A DNA stretch of 64,000 bases. Source: JALORV01 sp035498175. GTDB lineage: Bacteria; Pseudomonadota; Gammaproteobacteria; Burkholderiales; Burkholderiaceae_F. Numbering within the stretch: position 1 is the first letter of the stretch; each line of letters starts with the position of its first letter. The DNA is taken from positions 1-64,000 of the forward strand of contig DATKAJ010000105.1 of the NCBI GenBank assembly GCA_035498175.1, in the 5' to 3' direction. The notes under the pieces are model-generated. The model had not been told where the DNA came from. It saw only the letters and a list, made by a program, of their open reading frames with translations, and searched no databases. Positions 25,082-32,986 of the stretch are shown piece by piece. Position numbers and translations under genes: made by a program.

Positions 25082-25380
25082 CGCGCAAGATGCACAAAGC
25101 TGATTCAGTGGAGCCGGCACCGCCGGCCGATGCCGAGCCGTCGCGCGTCGTTGCGCGGCCCGATGGGTACTACTGGGTTGCGGATGACGGCAGGCAGGAA
25201 TTCGGGCCGTTCGCGACAGCGGCCATGGCGCTGCTGGCGATGAGGGAGGGTCTGGAAACCGCGCTGGAAGCCGGCGAATCCGTCGCCGAGGCTGAAGCAG
25301 AGATCGGCATCGCCGACTGGGGCGATCCCGAGACCGGCGAGCCCGCCGAGGACAGCATCACGCGCATCGAAGAGCATTAG
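25078..25380 (+). CDS. Small acidic protein of the CBS/pncB operon
   Basis: This 100-residue protein is acidic, with no membrane span. The recognisable core is RPDGYYWVADDGRQEFGPFATAAMALLAM, a pattern seen in short proteobacterial proteins of unknown function. The C-terminus is Glu/Asp/Ala-rich. It overlaps the CBS gene by four bases and is followed after 68 bases by pncB, so it is very likely co-transcribed with both. I do not assign a function. Confidence 0.8.
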   Translation: MTRKMHKADSVEPAPPADAEPSRVVARPDGYYWVADDGRQEFGPFATAAMALLAMREGLETALEAGESVAEAEAEIGIADWGDPETGEPAEDSITRIEEH

Positions 25381-25448
25381 CGGGCGCGGTCCCGCCATGC
25401 TGTTCCTCCCGACGGCGAAGCGTGCGGCTTCCGCACCGCGATCGAGCA

Positions 25449-26795
25449 ATGAACGGGCCGTGCGCGTCGGCGCTCACGACTGACCTGTACCAGCTGACGA
25501 TGTTGCAGGCCTACTGGCACCATCGGATGGATGGCGTCGCCGTGTTCGAACTCTTCGTGCGCAAGCTTCCAAGCGAGCGCGCGTTCCTGGTCGCGGCGGG
25601 ACTCGAACAGGCGCTCGACTTCATCGAGCAGGCGCGCTTCGACGCCGAGGAGCTCGCATGGATCGAGCACTGCGGCACGTTCGCGCCGGGATTCGCCGAG
25701 TGGCTCGCCTCGATGCACTTTCGAGGTGACGTCTGGGCGATGCCCGAGGGCACGGTGTTCTTCCCCAACGAGCCCATCCTGCGCGTGGTCGCGCCGATCG
25801 CCGAGGCGCAGTGGCTCGAGACGCGCATCCTCAACCTGATCCACTTCCAGACCGTCGTCGCGAGCAAAGCGGCGCGCGCGGTGCTTGCTGCTGACGGCCA
25901 TGGCCTCATCGATTTCGGCCTGCGACGCGCGCACGGCGCCGAGGCCGGCGTGCTGGCCGCGCGTGCCTCGTACCTGGCGGGATTCGACGGAACCGCCACC
26001 GCCTGTGCCGGGCCGCGCTTCGGGATCCCGGTGTTCGGCACGATGGCGCATTCGTTCGTGCAGGCACACGACGACGAGGCGGCGGCGTTCAGCGATTTTG
26101 CCGAATCCTTTCCCGCCAATGCGGTGTTGCTGATCGACACCTATGACACGGTTGCAGGCGCGCGCCGCGTCGCCGAACTTGCGCCGCGGCTCGCCGCACG
26201 CGGTATCCATGTCAAGGGCGTGCGTCTCGACAGCGGTGACCTCAATGCGCTGTCACGCCAGGTGCGCGCTGTGCTCGACGATGCCGGGCTCAGCGACGCC
26301 ATCATCTTCGCGAGCGGCAACCTCGACGAGCATCGCGTCGGCGCGCTGATCGCAGCCGACGCGCCGATCACAAGCTACGGCATCGGCACCAGCCTGACCA
26401 CGAGCAGCGATGCGCCCTACCTCGATGCAGTCTACAAGCTGCAGGAATACGCGGGCCGCGCGCGGCGCAAGCGCTCGTCGGGCAAGGCGACCTGGCCGGG
26501 CCGCAAGCAGGTATTCCGCCGCATCGGTGCCGATGGCCGCTGCGCAGACGACACCGTGGCGCTCGATTCCGAGCGCCTGCCAGGCGAGCCACTGCTGGTG
26601 CAGGTGATGCGCGGCGGCGTGCGCGTGACGATGCCAACCTTGCCGGAGGCACGCGCACACTGCAAAGCGCAGCTCGCGACGTTGCCGGCCGAACTGCGAA
26701 GGCTCGACCCGCCGTGGCCCGTGTACCCGGTTGCAATCTCCGCGGCGATCGCGGCGCTCGCCGACGAGGTCGACCGCGCCACGTCCGCGCGGTGA
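25449..26795 (+). CDS. pncB: Nicotinate phosphoribosyltransferase
   Basis: The protein has 448 residues from the ATG at 25449, chosen because TTDLYQLTM is the usual N-terminus of the family. It makes nicotinate mononucleotide from nicotinate and PRPP in NAD salvage. Recognisable segments include FELFVRKLP, DFGLRRAHG, ASYLAGFDGTA, GTMAHSFVQAH, DTYDTVAGA, GVRLDSGDL, and the late phosphate-binding SYGIGTSL. Length fits the bacterial type. It sits in a run with CBS and archease/rtcB genes and may share their transcript. Confidence 0.95.
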   Translation: MNGPCASALTTDLYQLTMLQAYWHHRMDGVAVFELFVRKLPSERAFLVAAGLEQALDFIEQARFDAEELAWIEHCGTFAPGFAEWLASMHFRGDVWAMPEGTVFFPNEPILRVVAPIAEAQWLETRILNLIHFQTVVASKAARAVLAADGHGLIDFGLRRAHGAEAGVLAARASYLAGFDGTATACAGPRFGIPVFGTMAHSFVQAHDDEAAAFSDFAESFPANAVLLIDTYDTVAGARRVAELAPRLAARGIHVKGVRLDSGDLNALSRQVRAVLDDAGLSDAIIFASGNLDEHRVGALIAADAPITSYGIGTSLTTSSDAPYLDAVYKLQEYAGRARRKRSSGKATWPGRKQVFRRIGADGRCADDTVALDSERLPGEPLLVQVMRGGVRVTMPTLPEARAHCKAQLATLPAELRRLDPPWPVYPVAISAAIAALADEVDRATSAR

Positions 26796-26833
26796 ATTCG
26801 CGTTGGGGAGAGAATGGCGCAGGATCTTCCGCG

Positions 26834-27256
26834 ATGCCCGCCGGGCTGCCTCGCTACGACTACTTCGACCACGATGCCGACACCGGCGTGATCGGCCGCG
26901 GTGAATCGGTGCCACAAGCCTTCTTGCGCGCGGCCGAGGCGACGTTTGCGCTGATGTGCGACCCGCTGACGATCGAGCCGCGTGAGCGGATCGACGTCGA
27001 CTTCGATGAGGACGATGTGGAGCTTGCGCTCGTCACCTGGCTCAACCTGCTCCTCGCGCATGCCAGCGCGCGCGGGCTCGCACTCGGTCGCTTCGAGTTG
27101 CAGAAAGAGAACAACCATTGGCGCGGCAGCGCCTGGGGTGAGCCCTGGCGCTGCGGGATGGATCGTGGCACGCAGGTCAAGGGCGCGACGCTGACCGCGC
27201 TGCGGGTCACGCGGCAGGGGCGCGGCTGGGAAGCGCGCTGCGTCGTCGACCTCTAG
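26834..27256 (+). CDS. Archease, RtcB activator
   Basis: This 140-residue protein has YFDHDADTGVIGRGES at the start, which is the archease signature, followed by an acidic metal-binding middle (VDFDEDDVELALVTWLNLLL) and KGATLTALRV near the end. Archease accelerates guanylylation of the RNA ligase RtcB and broadens its use of cofactors. The rtcB gene begins four bases after its stop, giving textbook functional context. It starts 38 bases after pncB. An rtcA cyclase gene and an RtcR regulator are not visible in the window. Confidence 0.95.
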   Translation: MPAGLPRYDYFDHDADTGVIGRGESVPQAFLRAAEATFALMCDPLTIEPRERIDVDFDEDDVELALVTWLNLLLAHASARGLALGRFELQKENNHWRGSAWGEPWRCGMDRGTQVKGATLTALRVTRQGRGWEARCVVDL

Positions 27257-27260
27257 GACC

Positions 27261-28694
27261 ATGGATATCCAGCGGCTGCATCGCATCGACGACACAACCT
27301 GGACCGTGCCGTCGGCGGCGGCCGAGCGACGCCACGAAGCGCGCTTGTACGGCAGCCGCCCGCTGCTCGAAGCGATGGACGACAAGGTGCTCGAACAGAT
27401 CACCAACGTCGCGCGGCTGCCGGGATTGGTGGGCGCGGCGCTCGCGATGCCGGACGCACACTGGGGGTATGGCTTCCCCATCGGCGGCGTGGCGGCGTTC
27501 GATCCGGACCAGGGCGGAATCATCAGCGCCGGCGGCGTCGGTTTTGACATCTCCTGCGGCATCCGCTGCCTGCGCTCCAACCTCACCGCAGAAGACATTG
27601 CGCCGAAGGCCGAGAAGCTTGCGGATGCGCTGCACCGTGACATCCCGGCCGGTGTCGGTGTCGAGGGCGGACTGCGCCTGGAGGCCGACGAACTCGACGC
27701 CGTGATGCGCGGTGGCGCACGCTGGGCGGTCGAGCAGGGCTACGGCGATGCCGAGGACCTGCCCTTCATCGAGGAGCACGGGCGTGTCGACGGCGCGGTT
27801 CCGACGAACGTCTCGGTGCTCGCGAAGAAGCGCCAGCGCGGCGAGATGGGCACCCTCGGCTCGGGCAATCACTATCTCGAGGTGCAGCGCGTGGCGCGGA
27901 TCCACGACGCGCGGGCCGCGGCCGCGTATGGTCTGCGGGAGAATCAGATCCTCGTGTCGATTCACTGCGGCTCGCGCGGGCTCGGGCACCAGATCGGCAC
28001 CGAGTTCCTGGTCAGCCTCGCCAAGGCGGCGTCCCGGCTCGGCATCGCGCTGCCCGACCGCGAGCTCGCCTGCGCGCCGATCCGCTCGCCCGAGGGCCAG
28101 CAATACCTCGGGGCCATGAATGCTGCGATCAACTGCGCGCTGGCCAATCGGCAGATCCTCGCGCATCTGGCGCGCGACACCTTCGACCGCCGCTTTCACG
28201 GCGTACGGCTCGAGACGCTGTACGACGTGTCGCACAACACCTGCAAGGTGGAGCGCCATCAGGTCGACGGCCGTGACCGCCTGCTGTACGTACATCGCAA
28301 GGGAGCGACGCGTGCCTTCGGCCCGGGCCATCCGAGCCTGCCGGCCGCGTACCGCGAGGTCGGACAGCCCGTGATCATCGGCGGCAGCATGGGCACGGGG
28401 TCCTACATCCTCGCTGGCGTTGCCGAAAGCGAGGCCCGCTCGTGGAGTTCGGCCAGCCACGGCGCCGGCCGCGCAATGAGCCGCAACCAGGCACTGAAGC
28501 GCTGGCGCGGCCAAGCGGTCGTCGACGAACTCGGCGCGCGCGGGATCATCATCCGCTCGCACTCGATGCGCGGCGTGGCCGAAGAAGCGCCCGGCGCCTA
28601 CAAGGACATCGAGGAAGTCGCAGAGGCGACCGAGCGCGCCGGACTCGCGCGCCGCGTCGCCGCGCTGCGACCCGTCATCTGCGTCAAGGGCTGA
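27261..28694 (+). CDS. rtcB: RNA-splicing ligase RtcB
   Basis: This 477-residue ligase joins RNA ends that carry 2',3'-cyclic phosphate or 3'-phosphate to 5'-hydroxyl ends, using GTP. Metal-site residues are visible: Cys99 in DISCGIRC, histidines in NHYLEVQ, IHCGSRGLGHQIG and DVSHNTC. SHGAGRAMSR holds the histidine that is guanylylated. The C-terminus ends with RPVICVKG, as in the family. Length is typical. Together with archease it forms a two-gene RNA repair unit, possibly driven by the upstream pncB promoter. Confidence 0.97.
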   Translation: MDIQRLHRIDDTTWTVPSAAAERRHEARLYGSRPLLEAMDDKVLEQITNVARLPGLVGAALAMPDAHWGYGFPIGGVAAFDPDQGGIISAGGVGFDISCGIRCLRSNLTAEDIAPKAEKLADALHRDIPAGVGVEGGLRLEADELDAVMRGGARWAVEQGYGDAEDLPFIEEHGRVDGAVPTNVSVLAKKRQRGEMGTLGSGNHYLEVQRVARIHDARAAAAYGLRENQILVSIHCGSRGLGHQIGTEFLVSLAKAASRLGIALPDRELACAPIRSPEGQQYLGAMNAAINCALANRQILAHLARDTFDRRFHGVRLETLYDVSHNTCKVERHQVDGRDRLLYVHRKGATRAFGPGHPSLPAAYREVGQPVIIGGSMGTGSYILAGVAESEARSWSSASHGAGRAMSRNQALKRWRGQAVVDELGARGIIIRSHSMRGVAEEAPGAYKDIEEVAEATERAGLARRVAALRPVICVKG

Positions 28695-28703
28695 TGCGGC
28701 CGT

Positions 28704-28904
28704 TCAGGCAGGCGGGTCGCGATCGCGCACCGGCAGGCCGTGCCGCGCGGCCCAGGCTTCGGCGCGGGCAATCCCGATGCGTATCGCGCGGCCTTCTTCC
28801 ATGCCTTCGTCGAGCAGCGCGTTGGCGATGTCGATCGCCTTGGCGCGCGTCACCTCGCTCAGGTGGCGCATCGACGAGGGGAAGCGCTCCAGGGTCCAGG
28901 GCAT
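28704..28904 (-). CDS. Small conserved protein (YdaT-like C-terminal type)
   Basis: This 66-residue protein starts MPWTLERFPSSMRHL and continues VTRAKAIDIANALLDEGMEEGRAIRIGIARAEAWAARHG. It matches a widespread short domain seen alone or after DUF2188 segments in stress-linked bacterial proteins. It is all helix, charged and cytoplasmic. It is convergent with rtcB, ten bases apart. Its function is unknown. Confidence 0.8.
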   Translation of the reverse strand: MPWTLERFPSSMRHLSEVTRAKAIDIANALLDEGMEEGRAIRIGIARAEAWAARHGLPVRDRDPPA

Positions 28905-29007
28905 GACACCTCACTCGCAGTCCAGGTCGCGCCATGAAGGTGCTGGCAGCCGGTCGATAAATCGGTCCGGGTCAGCGCGGGTCAGCAAGCAGATTCCCGC
29001 CGCTGCG

Positions 29008-29106
29008 ACACACGAGAATCATCTGTTCGCCGATCAGGCCGGCAGCATCGCCCGCGGCGTGGACGCGCGCACTGTCGTGCCGCTGCACTTTTCTCACTGC
29101 GACTAG
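29008..29106 (+). pseudogene. C-terminal fragment of an MBL-fold hydrolase (RNase Z-like)
   Basis: The 32-codon frame reads THENHLFADQAGSIARG and ends TVVPLHFSHCD before the stop at 29104-29106. It resembles the end of RNase Z-type metallo-beta-lactamase-fold proteins (HLTaxQAGxIAxxAxVxxLvxxHFSpRY). Nothing upstream in frame shows the metal-binding N-terminal part, so this is a remnant. The rest of the 28905-29205 interval shows no other gene. Confidence 0.5.
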
Positions 29107-29205
29107 CGCCGGGCGGACGACGTGACCGGGGAACTGAACGCGGCCCGGCGGTGCTCAGTCACTTCGGTACTTCATTGAATACCGTCGCGCGGATGCGCGG
29201 TCGGT

Positions 29206-29610
29206 TCAGGCGGCGTGCTCTTCCGGTGCCGTCGAGGTCTTCAGCATCGCGAGCGAATGCTCGGCGCGATACAGCTGCGACTTGATCGTGACCACGCGCT
29301 CGGGCACGTGCCGGCGCGCGAGCGACAGCGCGTCGCCGAGGCGCTCGACCGCATGCGGCAGCAGCGAAGGCTTGTGCCGCTCCGCCAGAGTCAGCAGCGT
29401 GCTGCCATACATGTAGTTCAGCTTCGCGCGCTCGATAGGGTCGCTGGCAGGCGCAGCTTCGTGCCGGTCGTTCAGCAGCGCTGCGAGCTGCTCGCACATA
29501 TTCGCAAGCTCTTCGGCCATCACGGCGGCGGAGCGGCGCGGCCAGTTCCACAGCGCGTCTTCGTCGCGCGCGATCAGTTCCGCATGAAACGAATGAAGTT
29601 CAGAACTCAT
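29206..29610 (-). CDS. Hypothetical helical protein
   Basis: The protein has 134 residues from the ATG at 29610. It is predicted to be all helical, with IERAKLNYMYGSTLLTLAERHKP and ERLGDALSLARRHVPERVVTIKSQLYRAEHSLAML, a TPR-like pattern. Early residues RDEDALWNWPRRSAAVMAEELANMCEQLAALL may form a coiled coil. There is no signal peptide. Protein binding is plausible; no family is recognised. It is divergent from the flavin oxidoreductase gene. Confidence 0.65.
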   Translation of the reverse strand: MSSELHSFHAELIARDEDALWNWPRRSAAVMAEELANMCEQLAALLNDRHEAAPASDPIERAKLNYMYGSTLLTLAERHKPSLLPHAVERLGDALSLARRHVPERVVTIKSQLYRAEHSLAMLKTSTAPEEHAA

Positions 29611-29982
29611 GCTGCCTCGTCCTGATCCGGTGTCGCTGCCCCATCGCGGCGTGCTGCTGAAGTGTGGGGCTGGAGTGCTTCTGCTTGATGACTGCAGAGC
29701 GACAGTAACGGGCGCGCCTCGATCGCGCATCCCCAATATGCGCAACTCAAGATGTGAATCGAATGCACGATGGAGCCCGCGCATCCGCTTGCGCCGCCGC
29801 GCCGCAACAAATACGCAAGCGCTTAACCCGGCAGCAACAGATGAACCCTGTGCGCCGCGCCGCCAACCCTGCGACGCAGCGCGCGTGCTGTCCGCGCGCA
29901 CTCGGTATCCTCGCGCCTCGTGCGGTCGCGCAAGAACGACTCAACACTGCGGCCGTATCCGTGAAACCAGAGAGGGAATTGC
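29611..29982. other. Divergent intergenic region
   Basis: This 372-base gap lies between a minus-strand hypothetical gene and the plus-strand flavin oxidoreductase gene, so promoters for both must be here. It is somewhat less GC-rich in the middle (near 29735-29770 and 29810-29845), which is where a promoter could lie, but I see no convincing sigma-70 pair. AAGCGCTT near 29817 is a short palindrome. No RNA gene or repeat is recognised. Confidence 0.4.
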
Positions 29983-30939
29983 ATGTCCTTGCCGCCATTG
30001 CTGCGCGACCACCTGCGCCTGCCCGTCATCGGCGCACCGATGTTCATCGTCAGCGGGCCCGAACTCGTGCTGGCGCAGTGCCGCGCAGGAATCGTCGGCA
30101 GCTTCCCCGCGCTGAACGCGCGGCCGCCGGAACTGCTCGATACATGGCTCACGCGCATAAGCAAAGAACTGGAGGTCATGAAGGCCACGTATCCCGCCGC
30201 GCGCATCGCGCCCTTCGCGGTCAACCAGATCGTGCACACCAGCAATGTCCGGTTGCAGCACGACATCGACCTCTGCGTGAAGCATCGAGTGCCGATCATG
30301 ATCACCAGCCTGCGCGCGCCGGATGCGGTGGTCGCGGCCGCGCATTCCTATGGCGGACTCGTGTTCCACGATGTGACCACGCTCGCGCATGCGAAGCGCG
30401 CGCTTGCAGCTGGCGTCGACGGATTGATTCTCGTTGCGACCGGCGCCGGCGGCCACGCGGGCCGGCTCTCGCCGTTCGCCTTCGTGCCCGAGGTGCGTGC
30501 GTTCTATGACGGCACCATCATCCTGTCCGGCAGCATCGCGAGCGGCGGCGCGATCCTCGCGGCGCTGGCGCTCGGTGCCGACCTCGCGTACGTCGGCACG
30601 CGCTTTATCGCCAGCGAAGAGGCCAACGCACCGGCAGCCTACAAGGAGATGATCATCGACAGCCGCGCCGAAGACATCGTCTACACCAACCTCTTCACCG
30701 GCGTGCACGGCAACTACCTGAAGGGCAGCATCGTTGCTGCGGGCATGGACCCCGACAACCTGCCCGAGAGCGACAAGAGCAAGATGGACTTCGGTTCCGG
30801 CAGCGCAAAGGCCAAGGCGTGGCGCGACATCTGGGGCGCGGGCCAGGGCGTGGGCCAGGTGACGAGCGCACCGCCCGCCGGCGAGATCGTCGACCAGTTC
30901 GAGCGCGAATACACCGCCGCGCGCACCGCGCTGAGGTAG
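29983..30939 (+). CDS. NAD(P)H-dependent flavin oxidoreductase / nitronate monooxygenase family
   Basis: This 318-residue FMN-binding barrel has the family pattern: LPVIGAPMFIVSGPELVLAQCRAGIVGSFPALNARP at the start, VFHDVTTLAHAKRALAAGVDGLILVATGAGGHAG in the middle (GAGGHAG contacts FMN phosphate and holds the key His), and GADLAYVGTRFIASEEA. It oxidises nitronates or related anions, or reduces quinones, depending on subgroup. A ribosome binding site (GAGAGGGAA) precedes the ATG. The subgroup cannot be fixed by eye. Confidence 0.93.
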   Translation: MSLPPLLRDHLRLPVIGAPMFIVSGPELVLAQCRAGIVGSFPALNARPPELLDTWLTRISKELEVMKATYPAARIAPFAVNQIVHTSNVRLQHDIDLCVKHRVPIMITSLRAPDAVVAAAHSYGGLVFHDVTTLAHAKRALAAGVDGLILVATGAGGHAGRLSPFAFVPEVRAFYDGTIILSGSIASGGAILAALALGADLAYVGTRFIASEEANAPAAYKEMIIDSRAEDIVYTNLFTGVHGNYLKGSIVAAGMDPDNLPESDKSKMDFGSGSAKAKAWRDIWGAGQGVGQVTSAPPAGEIVDQFEREYTAARTALR

Positions 30940-30975
30940 CGCGCAGCGCGCCGGGCGATTCGTGAAGAGCGCGGA

Positions 30976-31665
30976 ATGACGGCCGCTTCGATCGCGCGCG
31001 CGGAGCCGTGGATCGACTTCCTCACGGCCGGCGCGTTCGATTACGCATGGCTGCTCGCCGCGGTAGCGCTGCTGCTGCTGGCGATCGGATTCGTGCTGAG
31101 TGCCCTCTTCGCACTGCTGCGGCTGCGCCCGTTCTCGTTCGTGTTTCGCGTCGTCTTCGGCGCCGCGCTGCTCGTGGCGGGCGCGCTGGCAGCAGTGGTC
31201 GCGGTCGGCACTGCCGGCTACCAGGCGCTGACCCACGAGGAAGTCGCGGCGACGATCCGCGTCGAGCCCTCCGGCCCACAGCGCTTCACCGCGATCGTGC
31301 GGCTGCCTGACGGCCGCAGCGAGCGCTTCGATCTCGCCGGTGACGAGATCTACGTCGATGCGCACATCCTGAAGTGGAAGTCGATCGCCAACCGCTTCGG
31401 CCTGCACACCGCCTACGAACTCGACCGCATCGCCGGCCGCTACCAGGCGCTGAAGGACGAACAGTCGCAGCCACGCACCGTGCACGCGCTCGCTGCGCCG
31501 AAGCCGCTGGATCTCTTCACCCTGCGGCGCCGCTACGTCGCGCTGGCGCCGCTGCTCGACGCCGATTACGGCTCGGCCTCCTTCGTGACAGTGACGCACC
31601 CGGTCGACCTCGAGGTCCGGGTTTCGAACACCGGCTTGCTGATCCGCGAGCGGCCGAAGCAGTGA
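30976..31665 (+). CDS. Hypothetical membrane protein
   Basis: This 229-residue protein has two hydrophobic spans (about 23-48 and 57-80) and a C-terminal soluble domain of about 145 residues (EEVAATIRVEPSGPQRFTAIVRLPDG, EIYVDAHILKWKSIANRFGLHTAYELDRIAGRY). The soluble part is strand-rich at first. The pattern with VDAHILKWKSIAN and YELDRIAGRY is shared by a group of uncharacterised proteobacterial membrane proteins that follow it in length. It is 36 bases after the flavin oxidoreductase gene and 74 before the TIR gene, so an operon is possible. Confidence 0.75.
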   Translation: MTAASIARAEPWIDFLTAGAFDYAWLLAAVALLLLAIGFVLSALFALLRLRPFSFVFRVVFGAALLVAGALAAVVAVGTAGYQALTHEEVAATIRVEPSGPQRFTAIVRLPDGRSERFDLAGDEIYVDAHILKWKSIANRFGLHTAYELDRIAGRYQALKDEQSQPRTVHALAAPKPLDLFTLRRRYVALAPLLDADYGSASFVTVTHPVDLEVRVSNTGLLIRERPKQ

Positions 31666-31739
31666 GGTCCGGGGCTGGCGTTCGCGGGCGCCCGGGTGTT
31701 CAATTCCGCCACCAACCACTCCAGCGCGGGGGCAGGGAG

Positions 31740-32708
31740 ATGCGGTTGCGGGTTTCCCTTCTGGTCGTTGGTTTCTGCGGAGTCGCCGGGCGAGTGCTCG
31801 CGCAGGAGGCGTCGCCATCGATCGGCAGTCATGCCTCGCTGCTCGCCGCCCTGCCACTTGGGCCGCTGCTGACCGTCATCGTCGCCTTCGGAGTGCTGTT
31901 CAAGGTGTTTTCGCGTTGGCCCGAGCTGGAGCGCTGGCTCGTCGGCGGGTCGCTTCTGATGCTGCCACCGGTGGCAACGTACGTGATGCGTTGGTTCTTC
32001 TTCGCCGGCAGTGACTCTCCGGTGCGCGACACCGGGATCTTCTGGGCCGTCGTCGCACTGCTGCTCGCGATTGCATGGTGGGCGCTGAAGCACCAGACCA
32101 CTCTGCTGGCCACGCCGGCCGTGGAGCCCACGCCAGCGAATGTCGCCGCTCCGCGGCCGGCTCCCCAGGCGGAACGGCGCGAGCCGCCGCCCCCGGCTCG
32201 CGAGCCACCACCGGAGTCGAAGCCTGCCTCGGTCGCGAGCCCCAGCGACGCGATCTTCATCTCGTACCGCCGCCAGGACAGCGCGGACGCGACCGGCCGC
32301 ATCTACGACCGCCTGATCCAGCACTTCGGCCGCGGGCAGGTGTTCAAGGACGTCGACTCGATTCCGCTCGGAGTGGACTTCCGCGAACACCTCGGCAACG
32401 TGGTCGGCCGCTGCACGACGCTGATCGCAGTGATCGGGCCGCAGTGGGCATCAGTTGTCGGCGCGAACGGACGCCGCCTCGACGACAAGTCCGACTTCGT
32501 GCGGGTCGAGATCGAGGCCGCGCTCGCGCGCAACATCCCGGTGATTCCGGTGCTGGTCGGCGGCGCCGCGCTGCCTGCGGATACCGATCTGCCGCCGAGC
32601 CTCGGCGCGATCACTTACCGAAACGGCATCAGTGTGCGTCCGGACCCGGACTTTCACCGCGACATGGACCGGCTGATCGCCGGGCTGGAGCAGCGCGGCC
32701 GCGGCTGA
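31740..32708 (+). CDS. Polytopic membrane protein with C-terminal TIR domain
   Basis: The protein has 322 residues from the ATG at 31740. The N-terminal third is hydrophobic: a signal-like segment (1-21) and three spans (about 38-57, 66-85 and 99-117). A Pro/Glu/Ala linker (120-168) leads to a TIR domain: AIFISYRRQDSADATGRIYDRL, VFKDVDSIPLGVDF, TLIAVIGPQW, and DFVRVEIEAALARNIPVIPV. Glu257 aligns with the catalytic glutamate of NAD-hydrolysing TIR enzymes. Here the TIR is C-terminal and presumably cytosolic, unlike the protein at 9562-10605. Defence by NAD depletion upon membrane perturbation is a hypothesis. Confidence 0.86.
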   Translation: MRLRVSLLVVGFCGVAGRVLAQEASPSIGSHASLLAALPLGPLLTVIVAFGVLFKVFSRWPELERWLVGGSLLMLPPVATYVMRWFFFAGSDSPVRDTGIFWAVVALLLAIAWWALKHQTTLLATPAVEPTPANVAAPRPAPQAERREPPPPAREPPPESKPASVASPSDAIFISYRRQDSADATGRIYDRLIQHFGRGQVFKDVDSIPLGVDFREHLGNVVGRCTTLIAVIGPQWASVVGANGRRLDDKSDFVRVEIEAALARNIPVIPVLVGGAALPADTDLPPSLGAITYRNGISVRPDPDFHRDMDRLIAGLEQRGRG

Positions 32709-32986
32709 CTTTCGCTGCACCCCGCGGCTATGTCTCGCGCGCCGCGCCATCCGCTCTGCTTCGGGCCTTGCGCAGCACGGCCGCGTGCAGGGCTTCACCA
32801 TCCCGTAGCCGCGCGCTGGAACCGGCCAGCACGCGAGCGCATAGTGCAGGCGGCCGATGGCTTGGCCATCCAACCCGGGCTGCAACGTCTTCGAGCAACC
32901 GGCCCGGACTCCAGCAACCGACGCGTTCCGCGCACGGCAGCTCGGATTCCGCGAGCGATCGCGGAGCGCGTATCCGGGGAGGCGCC

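Noticed and set aside
29941..31857. 638-codon open frame on the minus strand
   Set aside because: It lies antisense to the flavin oxidoreductase, the membrane protein and the start of the TIR gene; its product is low-complexity Arg/Gly/Asp-rich sequence without domains.
32075..32986. N-terminal extension of the di-haem peroxidase frame
   Set aside because: The extension overlaps the TIR gene in another frame and is basic, low-complexity sequence; the start with signal peptide and RBS is at 32987.
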